Positions 43,537 through 51,370 of a DNA stretch of 51,370 nt are shown piece by piece. The stretch lies in assembly GCF_018555435.2 (NCBI RefSeq), contig NZ_JAFEJT020000017.1, positions 1 through 51,370 of the forward strand, given 5' to 3'. Below the pieces are notes generated by a model. The model saw nothing but the letters and a program-made list of their open reading frames with translations. It was not told the DNA's origin and searched no databases. Source of the DNA: Bifidobacterium amazonense. Lineage in GTDB: Bacteria > Actinomycetota > Actinomycetes > Actinomycetales > Bifidobacteriaceae. A program made the position numbers and the translations under genes. Numbering within the stretch: position 1 is the stretch's first letter; each line of letters opens with the position of its first letter.

Positions 43537-44229
43537 CTACCGCACGATGAGCACGCTGTTGCGCTGATCGTATTCGCAGTTGTCGTCGAGCGGGATGCCG
43601 GTCAGGTCGTCGGTCGAATACTGTTCCGCACAGGCGAGCCGGGTGTTCGTGTCGACGGCGTCGCGGTCGACGACGCGCAGTCGGCCGTCGCTCACCTGCA
43701 TGATCGTCCAGCAGACGTCGGCCTCGCCGCCGTCCAATTCCAACACTTTGAACACCCGGTCGAGATTGCCGGAGAACAGGATCGCCGACACCAGATAGTC
43801 GGGGTCCTCGAGTTCGAGATCGCGGTTGTCGTGCGGCTTGCGGACGAGCCGCAGCGGAAAATCGTCGTCGGTGCGCACGCCGACCATGTCGTAGGGCAGC
43901 TGGACCACGACCGAATGCAGGGCCAGTCCGCCGGCCACGGCGAGCACGAGCAGACCGACGGCGATGAGCACGTATTCCCACGGCGAGACGCCGTCCGCGA
44001 ACAGCGGACGGCCGATCGTGTCGCGCATGATCCACACGCAGATGACGGCCGCCACGCCGAGCACCGCCACCACGACCGCCGGGCCGAACGTCTGCCAGAG
44101 CCGGCGGCGGATCAACTGCCGGACGGGTTGGCGGCTGCCCTGCCATTCCTCGGCCGTGCATTGCGGTTCCGGCTGTGGTTCCAGCGCTGATTCCGACTTC
44201 GGCCTGCGGCGTACGACGGCGTTTCCCAT
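43537..44229 (-). CDS. Membrane protein with two helices, unknown function
   Basis: A 230-residue protein from MGNAVVRRRPKSE; Mets three and ten codons earlier are possible. A basic N-terminus (RQLIRRRLWQ) is followed by helices at ~52-73 (FGPAVVVAVLGVAAVICVW) and ~83-106 (WEYVLIAVGLLVLAVAGGLA). A beta-rich outside or cytoplasmic domain follows, with polar residues (ADVCWTIMQVSDGRLRVVD). It converges on nrdF. No family is recognised. TACAAT just before the start may be a -10 box, giving a nearly leaderless message. Confidence 0.7.
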   Translation of the reverse strand: MGNAVVRRRPKSESALEPQPEPQCTAEEWQGSRQPVRQLIRRRLWQTFGPAVVVAVLGVAAVICVWIMRDTIGRPLFADGVSPWEYVLIAVGLLVLAVAGGLALHSVVVQLPYDMVGVRTDDDFPLRLVRKPHDNRDLELEDPDYLVSAILFSGNLDRVFKVLELDGGEADVCWTIMQVSDGRLRVVDRDAVDTNTRLACAEQYSTDDLTGIPLDDNCEYDQRNSVLIVR

Positions 44230-44400
44230 GGGTCCCATTGTAGGCGTGCTTGTAGGCATGCGGCCGGTTGTCGGGCGGTTGGTTGTCGGTTGGTCGGTTG
44301 GTTGTCGGATGTGCGGCCGGGGTGCCGGATTGCGTCGGGACGCCGGTTGGGACGATTGCCGGATTACTGGTTGAACAGTTCGCTGACCGGCCCGCCGATT

Positions 44401-45153
44401 TCAGTCCGGCAGTTCCGTCCACGCCGGCAGCTTGTGCAGCGCGCGCACGACGTTGCACTGTGCGAGCAGGTCGCCGTCACCGGCGCACATGGTCGGATAC
44501 CACATGCGATGACGCAGTTTGGCCGCCGGGTTGCCGGTTTCGCCGCGCAGCAACGTCGCTTCGCTGTTGCTGTATTGGAAATGCAGATGACTCAGCAAGC
44601 CGCCGTTCGACAGTTCGGCGCGCGCGGGCATCGGGTCCATCGCGATGAGCACGCGGAACGGACTGTCGGCGGGCGCGGAGTCGGCGTGGAACACGTAGCA
44701 CGGCTTGCCTTCGAGGCCGCGGTCGATCATGTGGTCGAACTGGTAGGCGTAGCGGCCGATCACCGTGTTTTCGCCGCTGAGCCAGGCGAGTGCGAATCCG
44801 TTGTCCGGGCGCTCGCCGAATTCCAACGGTTCGATGTGCCAACCGACGATGGATGCGTGACGGTTTTCGCGGCAGGTCGTGCGGCAAGCCCAACGCCAGA
44901 ACCGGCGGATGCTGCCGCCGAAGAACGGCAGCATGAGCGTGAACGCGGACTTGTTGCGTCGCATCGCCGCCTCGGATTCCGCCCACGCGCGTTCGAGCGC
45001 GGGTTCGCGGCTGTCGATGAGCCGCTCGAAGCTGATCCAGTCGCCGAGCCATTCGGTTGGATTGAATGGCGTCGCGGGTTGCTCAGCGGGTTGCGCCGCG
45101 GACTGTGCGGCGGATGGTGCTGCCGCGGGTTCGGCCGCCATGGGATCGGTCAT
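44401..45153 (-). CDS. ZinT/YodA-like protein, no signal peptide
   Basis: A 250-residue protein whose ATG overlaps the stop of the ECF ATPase gene. After a Pro/Ala-rich start, residues ~34-250 follow the ZinT fold pattern: WLGDWISFERLIDSREPALE, RYAYQFDHMIDRGLEGKPCY, LSHLHFQYSNSEATLL, and MWYPTMCAGDGDLLAQ, where ZinT has SHFHI and NWPTYYP. ZinT proteins bind zinc or other metals or haem outside the cell; this one lacks an export signal and two of the usual metal-binding His are not obvious. Its translational coupling to an ECF transporter suggests a linked small-molecule or metal role. Confidence 0.6.
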   Translation of the reverse strand: MTDPMAAEPAAAPSAAQSAAQPAEQPATPFNPTEWLGDWISFERLIDSREPALERAWAESEAAMRRNKSAFTLMLPFFGGSIRRFWRWACRTTCRENRHASIVGWHIEPLEFGERPDNGFALAWLSGENTVIGRYAYQFDHMIDRGLEGKPCYVFHADSAPADSPFRVLIAMDPMPARAELSNGGLLSHLHFQYSNSEATLLRGETGNPAAKLRHRMWYPTMCAGDGDLLAQCNVVRALHKLPAWTELPD

Positions 45154-46877
45154 GATGCCTCCTTATGCAAGCTTTCGTCCAGGTCGATGATACGGTCGCA
45201 CCACAGCGCGGCCAGCTCCTCGTCATGCGTGACGACGAGCACGGCCTTGCCTCGGTCCGCAAGACGCCGCAGCAGCGCACCGACCTGCATCATGTGCGCG
45301 CGGTCGAGTCCGCTGGTCGGCTCATCCAAAACAATCAGTTCCTTGCCGCACATGATCGCCGACGCGATCGCCAGCCGCTGCTTCTGCCCGCCCGACAGGC
45401 TCATCGGATGACGTTCCGCGAACGGCAGCAGGTCCAGTTCGTCGAGCACGCGGTCGGCCTGTTCGCCGAGCGTGGTGGGGTGAAGCTGCGGTGCGCCAGC
45501 CGCGTCCGGCACATCGACGGAACGTCGGATCGCATCGTCCGCGTCACCCAGTCCGAGCAGCAGTTCCTCGCGCGCGCTGTCGGCGAACAGCTGATAGTTC
45601 ACGTCCTGCATGACGAGGAATCCGGCGCGGGTGAGCGCGGCCGGCCGGGCCGGCTTGCCGTGCAACAGCATGCGTCCGGCGAGCGGTTGCTGCAGACCGC
45701 ACAGCGTGCGTACCAGCGTGCTTTTGCCGGCGCCGTTGTGTCCCATGAGTCCGACGATCTCGCCGCCGGACAGCGTCAGGTCGCCGATGTCGCGGCGGAA
45801 CGCGCGACGATATCCGACGGCGAGACCCTGCGTGGCGATGATGGGAGCGTCGATTTCCGTGCGCGTGGCTTCCGCAGTTCGCTCGCTTCCGGACCGCATC
45901 TTCTGTCGCAGCGCTTTGCGATACGGCGTGAGATCGAGCGCGCGCAGTCCCCACGATTCCAGCCGTTCGGCCGGCAGTACGGAGAACTCGTCGGCCGTGT
46001 ACGTGCCAACGATCGCGCCGTCCGCGAAGCGCACGTACCGGTCGACCAGATCGGCGCACCACGCGAGACGATGCTCGGCGATCACGACCGTCACGCCGTC
46101 GCGTTTGAGCGCGGCGACCATGTCGTGCAGGTCGCGCATCGCGGACGCGTCGAGATTGCTGGTCGGTTCGTCCATGACGACGACGCGCGGGCCCAGCATG
46201 GTCGCCGCGGCGACTGCAAGCCGTTGCTTTTCGCCGCCGGACAGCTTGAACACGCTGCGGTCGAGCAGATGGTTGATGTTGAATCGTTGCGCGACGTCGT
46301 CGACCCGAGTGCTGATCGCGTCCGGCTCCATGCCGACGTTCTCGCATGGGAACGCGAGTTCGGAGGTCGTGTCCGCGTTGAAATACTGCGTTTTCGGATT
46401 CTGGAAGACACTGCCGACGAGCGGCACGTACGACTCGATCGGGATGGATGCGGCACTGTCCGAGCCGCCGGGTGCCAGTCCGCACACGACCTGCGTGCCG
46501 GTGAGCGGACCGTGGAAGAAGTTCGGGATCAGACCGTTGAGCAGCCGCGTGACGGTGGTTTTGCCGCAGCCGGACTGTCCGCACAGCATGACGGTTTCGC
46601 CGGGGCGCACGGTCAGATCGACGTGCGACAGGGCGGGTTCGGTGGGATGCGTCGCGTCGACGTTCGCGGGGTCGAGGGACATGCCGGCCGTCGTGCCGGC
46701 CGTCGTATCAGTTGGCGTGCCGGACGATGCATCGGACGCCGCGCCCGTATCGTCGTGCGAGTACCGGAACGACGTGTCGACGATGCGAATGATGGCATCG
46801 GATACGGATGTCGACGGGGGAACGGTCGCCCCGCCGGCGGCGTTCGCCCGGAATGACAAGAATGACGGTTCGCTCAC
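45150..46877 (-). CDS. ECF transporter ATPase, two fused ABC domains
   Basis: A 575-residue protein, GTG start, overlapping the EcfT stop (GTGA). Domain 1 has Walker A GQSGCGKT, signature LSGGEKQRLAVA and Walker B RVVVMDEPTSN. Domain 2 has Walker A GHNGAGKS, signature LSGGQKQRLAIA and ELIVLDEPTSGLD. They equal EcfA and EcfA' fused in one chain. Residues ~35-70 (TPTDTTAGTTAGM) are a low-complexity insert within the first domain's start. It powers vitamin or other micronutrient uptake with the T and S proteins encoded upstream. Confidence 0.93.
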   Translation of the reverse strand: MSEPSFLSFRANAAGGATVPPSTSVSDAIIRIVDTSFRYSHDDTGAASDASSGTPTDTTAGTTAGMSLDPANVDATHPTEPALSHVDLTVRPGETVMLCGQSGCGKTTVTRLLNGLIPNFFHGPLTGTQVVCGLAPGGSDSAASIPIESYVPLVGSVFQNPKTQYFNADTTSELAFPCENVGMEPDAISTRVDDVAQRFNINHLLDRSVFKLSGGEKQRLAVAAATMLGPRVVVMDEPTSNLDASAMRDLHDMVAALKRDGVTVVIAEHRLAWCADLVDRYVRFADGAIVGTYTADEFSVLPAERLESWGLRALDLTPYRKALRQKMRSGSERTAEATRTEIDAPIIATQGLAVGYRRAFRRDIGDLTLSGGEIVGLMGHNGAGKSTLVRTLCGLQQPLAGRMLLHGKPARPAALTRAGFLVMQDVNYQLFADSAREELLLGLGDADDAIRRSVDVPDAAGAPQLHPTTLGEQADRVLDELDLLPFAERHPMSLSGGQKQRLAIASAIMCGKELIVLDEPTSGLDRAHMMQVGALLRRLADRGKAVLVVTHDEELAALWCDRIIDLDESLHKEAS

Positions 46878-47710
46878 AGTACGCCTCCGATCGAGAGCGC
46901 CATCGGCACGGTGCACACGGCCATGAACGCCCAGTCGAACCAGCGCATGCGGATCACGGTCATGCACGTGTGTTCGCCGGCGATGCCGAGCCCTTTGGTG
47001 AGTGCGGCGACGGACAGGTCGCGCGAGACGAACGTCGCGTTCATCAGCAGCGGCACGATGATGAACTCCAACGATTGCACCGGGTGACGTACGAGCGCGA
47101 ACCGGCCGGCCGCGATGCCGCGCAACGCCATCGCGTTGCGGATCTGCCGATAGTCGTGCGCGATGGTCGGAAAGAAGCGGATCACGACCATGCACGGGAT
47201 CACGATCGCCTCGGGCACGCGCATACGCCGCATCGCGCACACGAACTCGCTGATCGACGTCGTCGTGAACGCGTACGCGCCGGTGATCAGGCACGGCATC
47301 ATCATGCGGATGCCGACCGACAGTAGTCCGGCGACGTGACCGGCCGTCGCGAGCGTTGTCGTTGCGTCGCCCGCGCCGGTCGTGCCGCCGTTCATCATGC
47401 CGATCAGCGAGCCGCCGGAACCGCTTCCCGTGCCGGTCAGCGTCACCGCATCCGACCACAATCCCAGCCCGAGCAGCGCGAAGTACAGCACGGTCAAGCG
47501 CAATCCCGTGCGCCACCGTCCGGCCACGAACAGCGGCAGCAGGAACAGCGTGACCATGATCGCCTCGCCGCGCGTGTCCACGTGGAAGAACAACAGCAGG
47601 TTCGCAAGCAGCAGCAGATACAGTTTCGCGCGCGGGTCGAGCCGCAGGCCGGCGGTGCGTGCCGACGCGGTCATGCGCACGTCCTGCCGGGCCGCGATCG
47701 TCCGCGTCAT
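46874..47710 (-). CDS. ECF transporter transmembrane protein EcfT
   Basis: A 278-residue membrane protein starting MTRTIAARQDVRM. The phrase LRLDPRAKLYLLLLANLLLF is the conserved EcfT beginning. The coupling-helix Ala-Arg-Gly motif is seen in NAMALRGIAAGRF, and a second in AALTKGLGI. Five to six helices in all. A Gly/Thr/Ser-rich loop (GTGSGSGGSLIGMMNGGTTG) is longer than usual. It connects the S protein to the ATPases. Start and stop overlap the neighbours by TGATG and GTGA. Confidence 0.9.
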   Translation of the reverse strand: MTRTIAARQDVRMTASARTAGLRLDPRAKLYLLLLANLLLFFHVDTRGEAIMVTLFLLPLFVAGRWRTGLRLTVLYFALLGLGLWSDAVTLTGTGSGSGGSLIGMMNGGTTGAGDATTTLATAGHVAGLLSVGIRMMMPCLITGAYAFTTTSISEFVCAMRRMRVPEAIVIPCMVVIRFFPTIAHDYRQIRNAMALRGIAAGRFALVRHPVQSLEFIIVPLLMNATFVSRDLSVAALTKGLGIAGEHTCMTVIRMRWFDWAFMAVCTVPMALSIGGVL

Positions 47711-48345
47711 CAGGCGATGCCGGCCTTGACGAAATGCTTCTTGAGGATGCGCTGGCCGAACCAGCCGCCGATCAGGCCGCACACGAGGATCGCGGCCATC
47801 GCCACGAAGAACGAGCCGACGCTGATCTGCGAGAACAGGTTGTCGATGTACGCCGAGTCCTTGCCGCGCGCCTGCAGCGAGGCGACATACGCGTCCTTCA
47901 TGAACCACAGCGGCAGGATCGGGCCGGTCAGGCCGTAGCAGAACACGACGTAGCCGATGAGGATGGTGATCCTGTTCTTGTAGTTGCCGATGCGGGCGAT
48001 CAGGTCGCCGGCGAGCGGGAAGACGATGCTCGCGACGAACGAAAGCGCGAAATGGCCGGAGACGAACAGGAACAGGCCGATCACGACGCCCATGACGGTG
48101 ATGCCGCCGAACTTGCCGACGCGTGCGACCGACAGCATGAACACCGGGCCGCAGATGAGCGCGGCGACGGCCGGCAGGAAGATCGTGCCCGCGCCGGCGA
48201 CGAGCGCGCTGATGAGCGTGGCGACGCACACGCACACGAAGTAGAGGGCCGTGAAGATGCCGATCGAGATGAGGTCGGGGATGGCGAGGCGGGAGGATTT
48301 GGCGGCGGGGGTGCCGGTCGGCTGCGCGGCGGGCTGCTGGGTCAT
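47710..48345 (-). CDS. ECF transporter S component, MptD/Trep_Strep-like
   Basis: A 211-residue protein starting MTQQPAAQPTG, with GGAGA ten bases upstream. Six helices follow LAIPDLISIGIFTALYFVCV. KFGGITVMGVVIGLFLFVSG and GDLIARIGNYKNR are typical of the Trep_Strep/MptD group, whose ligands are not well established. It binds the substrate and docks on EcfT. Longer frames to 48423 lack support. No riboswitch is recognised in 48346-48587. Confidence 0.85.
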   Translation of the reverse strand: MTQQPAAQPTGTPAAKSSRLAIPDLISIGIFTALYFVCVCVATLISALVAGAGTIFLPAVAALICGPVFMLSVARVGKFGGITVMGVVIGLFLFVSGHFALSFVASIVFPLAGDLIARIGNYKNRITILIGYVVFCYGLTGPILPLWFMKDAYVASLQARGKDSAYIDNLFSQISVGSFFVAMAAILVCGLIGGWFGQRILKKHFVKAGIA

Positions 48346-48587
48346 ATGATCTGATCTCCGATGCGAAACGGAACGGTTTCGGCTCCCGTTCTTGACGGAA
48401 CGCGCGAAATGGACAAACTCCATTCAATGTATCGGGCATCGGCGCGCGACACAATACCCCCGTACTCGGCTGTGCGGATGGTGGAGGGGTGGCGAGGTGG
48501 CGGGAATGAAATGAGATGACCGGGGATGGGCGGTGGAACGGCCGACGATGTGGCCGGACTGCTCATTCCAGACGAAATGCGGGAACG

Positions 48588-48677
48588 AGAAAGCCCGGCG
48601 GGATTGGCGCCGGGCTTGCAGAGAAGAGAGAAGAAGAGAGAGGAAAGAGGTTAAGTTATATCGGCCTTGCGGCCTGA
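48588..48677. repeat. Structured repeat, copy 2
   Basis: AAGCCCGGCGGGATTGGCGC with CGGGCTT forms a hairpin. A purine tract GAGAAGAGAGAAGAAGAGAG follows, then GGTTAAGTTATATCGGCC-TTGC-GGCC. The same arrangement is at 36594-36676. On the minus strand it lies ~210 bases beyond the glutaredoxin gene and may be that gene's 3' end. No gene is seen in the rest of 48424-48888. Confidence 0.7.
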
Positions 48678-48888
48678 AATACAGGATAGGCGGGCGAGCT
48701 TCGGCGTTTCCCCGGATTTTGCTGGATACGAGTCCCGGTTTGGCTGGGAAAACGCTTGGAGTCGCGAGGCTGTGCGCGGTCGTGCGTAGCCGCGCCGATC
48801 GGCCGATACGATGGCGGATCCGCCGGCAATCCCGCCGATGCGTTCCGCTGGAGGATCTGCCGGCAGTTCTGCTAACGTGTGCTGCCGG

Positions 48889-49137
48889 TCAGGCGATGAT
48901 GCCCAGCTCTTTGAGCTTCTTCTCGATATCCGTGGCGGACGGCTCCACCTGGAACGCGCCGTCCGGGTACAGCACGACCGGAATGTGCTTCTGGCCGCTG
49001 ATCTCGACCGCACGGTCGGCCGCGCCCTCCTCGGACTCGATGTCGTGCCACACATACTCCGCGCCGAGCCGCTGCAGCGCCGCCTTCGCGCGCTTGCAGT
49101 CGCCACACCAATCCGCGCCGTACATCTCAATGGCCAT
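48889..49137 (-). CDS. Glutaredoxin-like protein (mycoredoxin type)
   Basis: An 82-residue thioredoxin-fold protein starting MAIEMYGADWCGDCKRAK, with AAAGGA eight bases upstream. The redox motif is CGDC at 11-14, and HIPVVLYPDG contains the cis-Pro. Mycoredoxin-like proteins of actinobacteria use low-molecular-weight thiols. It differs from NrdH (CPQC) in this window, so the two are not duplicates. It stands alone, with ~210 bases to the structured repeat. Confidence 0.88.
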   Translation of the reverse strand: MAIEMYGADWCGDCKRAKAALQRLGAEYVWHDIESEEGAADRAVEISGQKHIPVVLYPDGAFQVEPSATDIEKKLKELGIIA

Positions 49138-49284
49138 GATGATTCCTTTCCGTTGATCCATAATGCGATGTCGTCCATCCGTCCGCGGCCCAGTCGGCCG
49201 GCCGAACGAACCCGGCATCCGCTGCCATTCCACACTACTGTCTCACGATCCCACTCCCCGCCCGCCCAGCCACGCCATCCGCGT

Positions 49285-49650
49285 AATCTCGGAATCGCAC
49301 TGCGCGCGATACTGTGTTGTTGGCGGCGCGTTCGCGCCGCGGAGCTCCCTCAGTCACGGCTACGCCGTGACAGCTCGGTGAGGGAGCCGAGGCTCCGCCA
49401 GCTTCGAAGGCGTTGCCAACGGTTATAAGCCACAGGCCGGTTTCCTCTGAAACATCGCCGTAAAGCAGACAGCAGAGCTGTTTGTAGGCGATGCGCGAGC
49501 CGACAGAGATGACGGTGGCAAAGATGCTGGCGGCAGCCTCGGCCCCCTCACTGAGGGGGCTGTCGAGCGAAGCTCGACTGGGGGAGCTCCTCGGCGCGGG
49601 AGCGCCGCCAACAACACAGTATCGCGCGCAGCGCGATTCCGAAGACTGAA
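49285..49650. repeat. MITE-like element with ~110-bp inverted arms and nested hairpins
   Basis: Bases 49289-49400 and the reverse complement of 49527-49645 run nearly parallel. Both have CGGAATCGC, CTGCGCGCGATACTGTGTTG, TTGGCGGCGC, GAGCTCCC and CAGTC, then a short hairpin whose sequence differs between arms (GTCACGGC/GCCGTGAC on the left, GTCGAGC/GCTCGAC on the right), then AGC and CCGAGGCT. The ~125-base centre has no gene. This fits a non-autonomous transposable element or a large stem-loop RNA. Confidence 0.75.
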
Positions 49651-49731
49651 CGGGCATCCACAACGTATCTGCAACGCATGTGCGCCGCGAGATGAAGAGG
49701 CACGGCCGCCCCCGCTCCTAGAGTGGGTCGC

Positions 49732-51318
49732 ATGTCATGCACCACCATTCTCATCGGAAAATCAGCCAGCACCGACGGATCGACGATCATCGCGCGCGAC
49801 GACGACTCCGGCTCCGGCCGCTACGATCCCAAGCGATTCGTCGCCGTCCATCCGGAAGACCAGCCGCGGCACTACCGCAGCGTGCTCAGCCACGTCGAAA
49901 TCAATCTGCCGGACGATCCGTGCCGGTACACGATCGTGCCGAACGTGCTCAACAATCGCGGCGTGCTCGCCGAAGCTGGTGCGAACGAACGCAACGTGGC
50001 GATGAGCGCGACCGAAACGATCGCCGTCAACGAGCGCGTCGCCGCGGCCGACCCGTTCGTCGAACTTGTGCCGGCCGTCGGCGAGCCGGGGGAGCCCGGC
50101 TATCAGCCGGAACAGCCGGGCGGCATCGGCGAGGAGGACATCATCACGCTCGTCCTGCCGTACGTCGCGACCGCGCGCGAAGGCGTGCTGCGGCTCGGCG
50201 ACCTGCTGCAAACGTACGGCACGTACGAGTCGAACGGCGTGATCATCTCCGACGTGGACGAGATCTGGTACGTCGAGACGATCGGCGGCCACCATTGGAT
50301 CGCGCGGCGCGTGCCCGACGACTGCTACGCGACGATCCCGAACCAGCTCGGCATCGACCGGTTCGACCTGGCCGACGCGTTCGGCGAACAGCGTGAATAC
50401 TTGTGCAGCGCCGACCTGCGCGAGTTCATGGCGCAGCATCGGCTCGACCGCACGATGGACGGAACCGCGAACGACGCCGTGCCCGACGTGTTCAATCCGC
50501 GGCTCGCGTTCGGCACGAGCACGCCGAAGGACCACATCTACAACACGCCGCGCGCCTGGTACATGCAGCGCCGGCTCAACCCCGGCGACGACTGGGATTC
50601 GCCCGTCGCCCGCTACACGCCCGAATCCGACGACATCCCGTGGTGCCGCGTGCCCGAGGCGAAGGTGACTGTCGAGGATGTTGATTTCCTGCTGTCGTCG
50701 CACTTCGAAGGCACCCCGTATGACCCGTACGGTACCACCGGCACCGCCGAATCACGCCACCGCTACCGTCCGATCGGCGTGAACCGCACCGGCCACATGG
50801 TCGCCATCCAGCTGCGACCGTATGCACCTGCGGCCAGCCGGGCGGTCATGTGGATCTCGTACGGCTCCGGTCCGTTCACTACGGCCGCGCCGTTCTACGC
50901 GAACGTCGACGACACGCCCGCGTACCTGCGTGACACGACGCCGGAGGTCTCCACCGACAGCCTGTACTGGACGAACCGGCTGATCGCCGCGCTCGCCGAC
51001 GCGCACTGGTTCGACACGCGCAACGCGATCGAACGGTACGCCGAGAACGTGCGCATCTTCGGGCACCGACTGCTGGGCGAGACTGACGCGGCGATCGCCA
51101 GCGGTCGGTTCGACGACGGCATCGACGGCAATGGCGACGGGCTTGCGGACGGCGACGGCAGCCGTGACGGCATGCCCGTGACCGGCGTGCTCGCGGAAGC
51201 GAACGATCGCATGGCCGACTATCTGCGCGTGCATACGACCACGCTGCTCAACGACGTGCTGTACACGTCCAGCAACCTCATGCACAACGGCTTCGCCATG
51301 TCCGACCGCTGGGTGTGA
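49732..51318 (+). CDS. C69-family dipeptidase
   Basis: A 528-residue N-terminal-nucleophile hydrolase. The start MSCTTILIGK is chosen so that Cys3 lies at the nucleophile position, as in relatives with MSCTT; a GTG three codons earlier is less likely. Seen are KSASTDGSTIIARDDDSG, the GVIISDVDEIWYVETIGGHH block, and FEGTPYDPYG near the usual LPDxxYDPYG-like site. It releases amino acids from dipeptides in the cytoplasm after autocatalytic processing. The upstream ~80 bases hold no obvious promoter apart from the neighbouring MITE. Confidence 0.92.
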   Translation: MSCTTILIGKSASTDGSTIIARDDDSGSGRYDPKRFVAVHPEDQPRHYRSVLSHVEINLPDDPCRYTIVPNVLNNRGVLAEAGANERNVAMSATETIAVNERVAAADPFVELVPAVGEPGEPGYQPEQPGGIGEEDIITLVLPYVATAREGVLRLGDLLQTYGTYESNGVIISDVDEIWYVETIGGHHWIARRVPDDCYATIPNQLGIDRFDLADAFGEQREYLCSADLREFMAQHRLDRTMDGTANDAVPDVFNPRLAFGTSTPKDHIYNTPRAWYMQRRLNPGDDWDSPVARYTPESDDIPWCRVPEAKVTVEDVDFLLSSHFEGTPYDPYGTTGTAESRHRYRPIGVNRTGHMVAIQLRPYAPAASRAVMWISYGSGPFTTAAPFYANVDDTPAYLRDTTPEVSTDSLYWTNRLIAALADAHWFDTRNAIERYAENVRIFGHRLLGETDAAIASGRFDDGIDGNGDGLADGDGSRDGMPVTGVLAEANDRMADYLRVHTTTLLNDVLYTSSNLMHNGFAMSDRWV

Positions 51319-51370
51319 CGCGAGGGGCTCGGCCCTGTCTGTGGGCTCGCCGGGGCTGTGGTATCGCGCT

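Overview
The window looks like a high-G+C actinobacterial chromosome, most probably Bifidobacterium. The basis is high G+C, an nrdHIEF class Ib ribonucleotide reductase operon, an ECF transporter with fused ATPases, a C69 dipeptidase, a LacI/ABC/GH32 sugar locus and a WhiB protein. This is recognition of gene families, not a database match; the species is not determined.

Left part (1-8400), chromosomal or accessory. It opens with the 3' part of an IS3-type transposase. A minus-strand sugar operon follows: GH32-like hydrolase, lipoprotein binding protein, two permeases and a LacI regulator. A strong promoter and two LacI-type operator candidates sit before the hydrolase. Small plus-strand genes come next: membrane proteins including an SdpI-like one, then a GNAT acetyltransferase.

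Middle part (about 8470-36100), an integrated conjugative element or plasmid. The DNA-processing genes run on the plus strand: putative oriT, MobC-like protein, MOBP-type relaxase, PcfB-like protein, SSB-like protein and VirD4-type coupling protein. An intact tRNA-Lys(UUU) follows, then an AlbA_2/ATPase-type regulator. The mating-pair genes run on the minus strand: two LPXTG surface proteins, Maff2-like pilin, VirB6-like, PrgI-like, VirB4 ATPase, CHAP hydrolase and two single-pass membrane proteins. Upstream of these, also on the minus strand, are a membrane XRE regulator, a secreted Cys-rich precursor with a small membrane partner (a bacteriocin/immunity-like pair flanked by ~150-bp direct repeats), a GNAT gene on the other strand, ParA and RHH partition genes, WhiB, a replication initiator-like protein and an XRE repressor. 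The block ends at a truncated, inverted copy of the tRNA-Lys gene. The roughly 21-kb block is thus bracketed by inverted tRNA-Lys 5' halves. Inverting it would make all transfer genes co-directional. No tyrosine or large serine integrase is visible.

Right part (36100-51370). Near the tRNA fragment lie an AlbA_2 remnant, a possible small RNA, a structured repeat and a complete-looking IS607-type element (serine recombinase TnpA plus TnpB). Core genome follows: nrdHIEF with tandem NrdR-box candidates, a two-TM membrane protein, an ECF transporter operon translationally coupled to a ZinT-like protein, a glutaredoxin-like protein, a MITE-like inverted-repeat element and a C69 dipeptidase.
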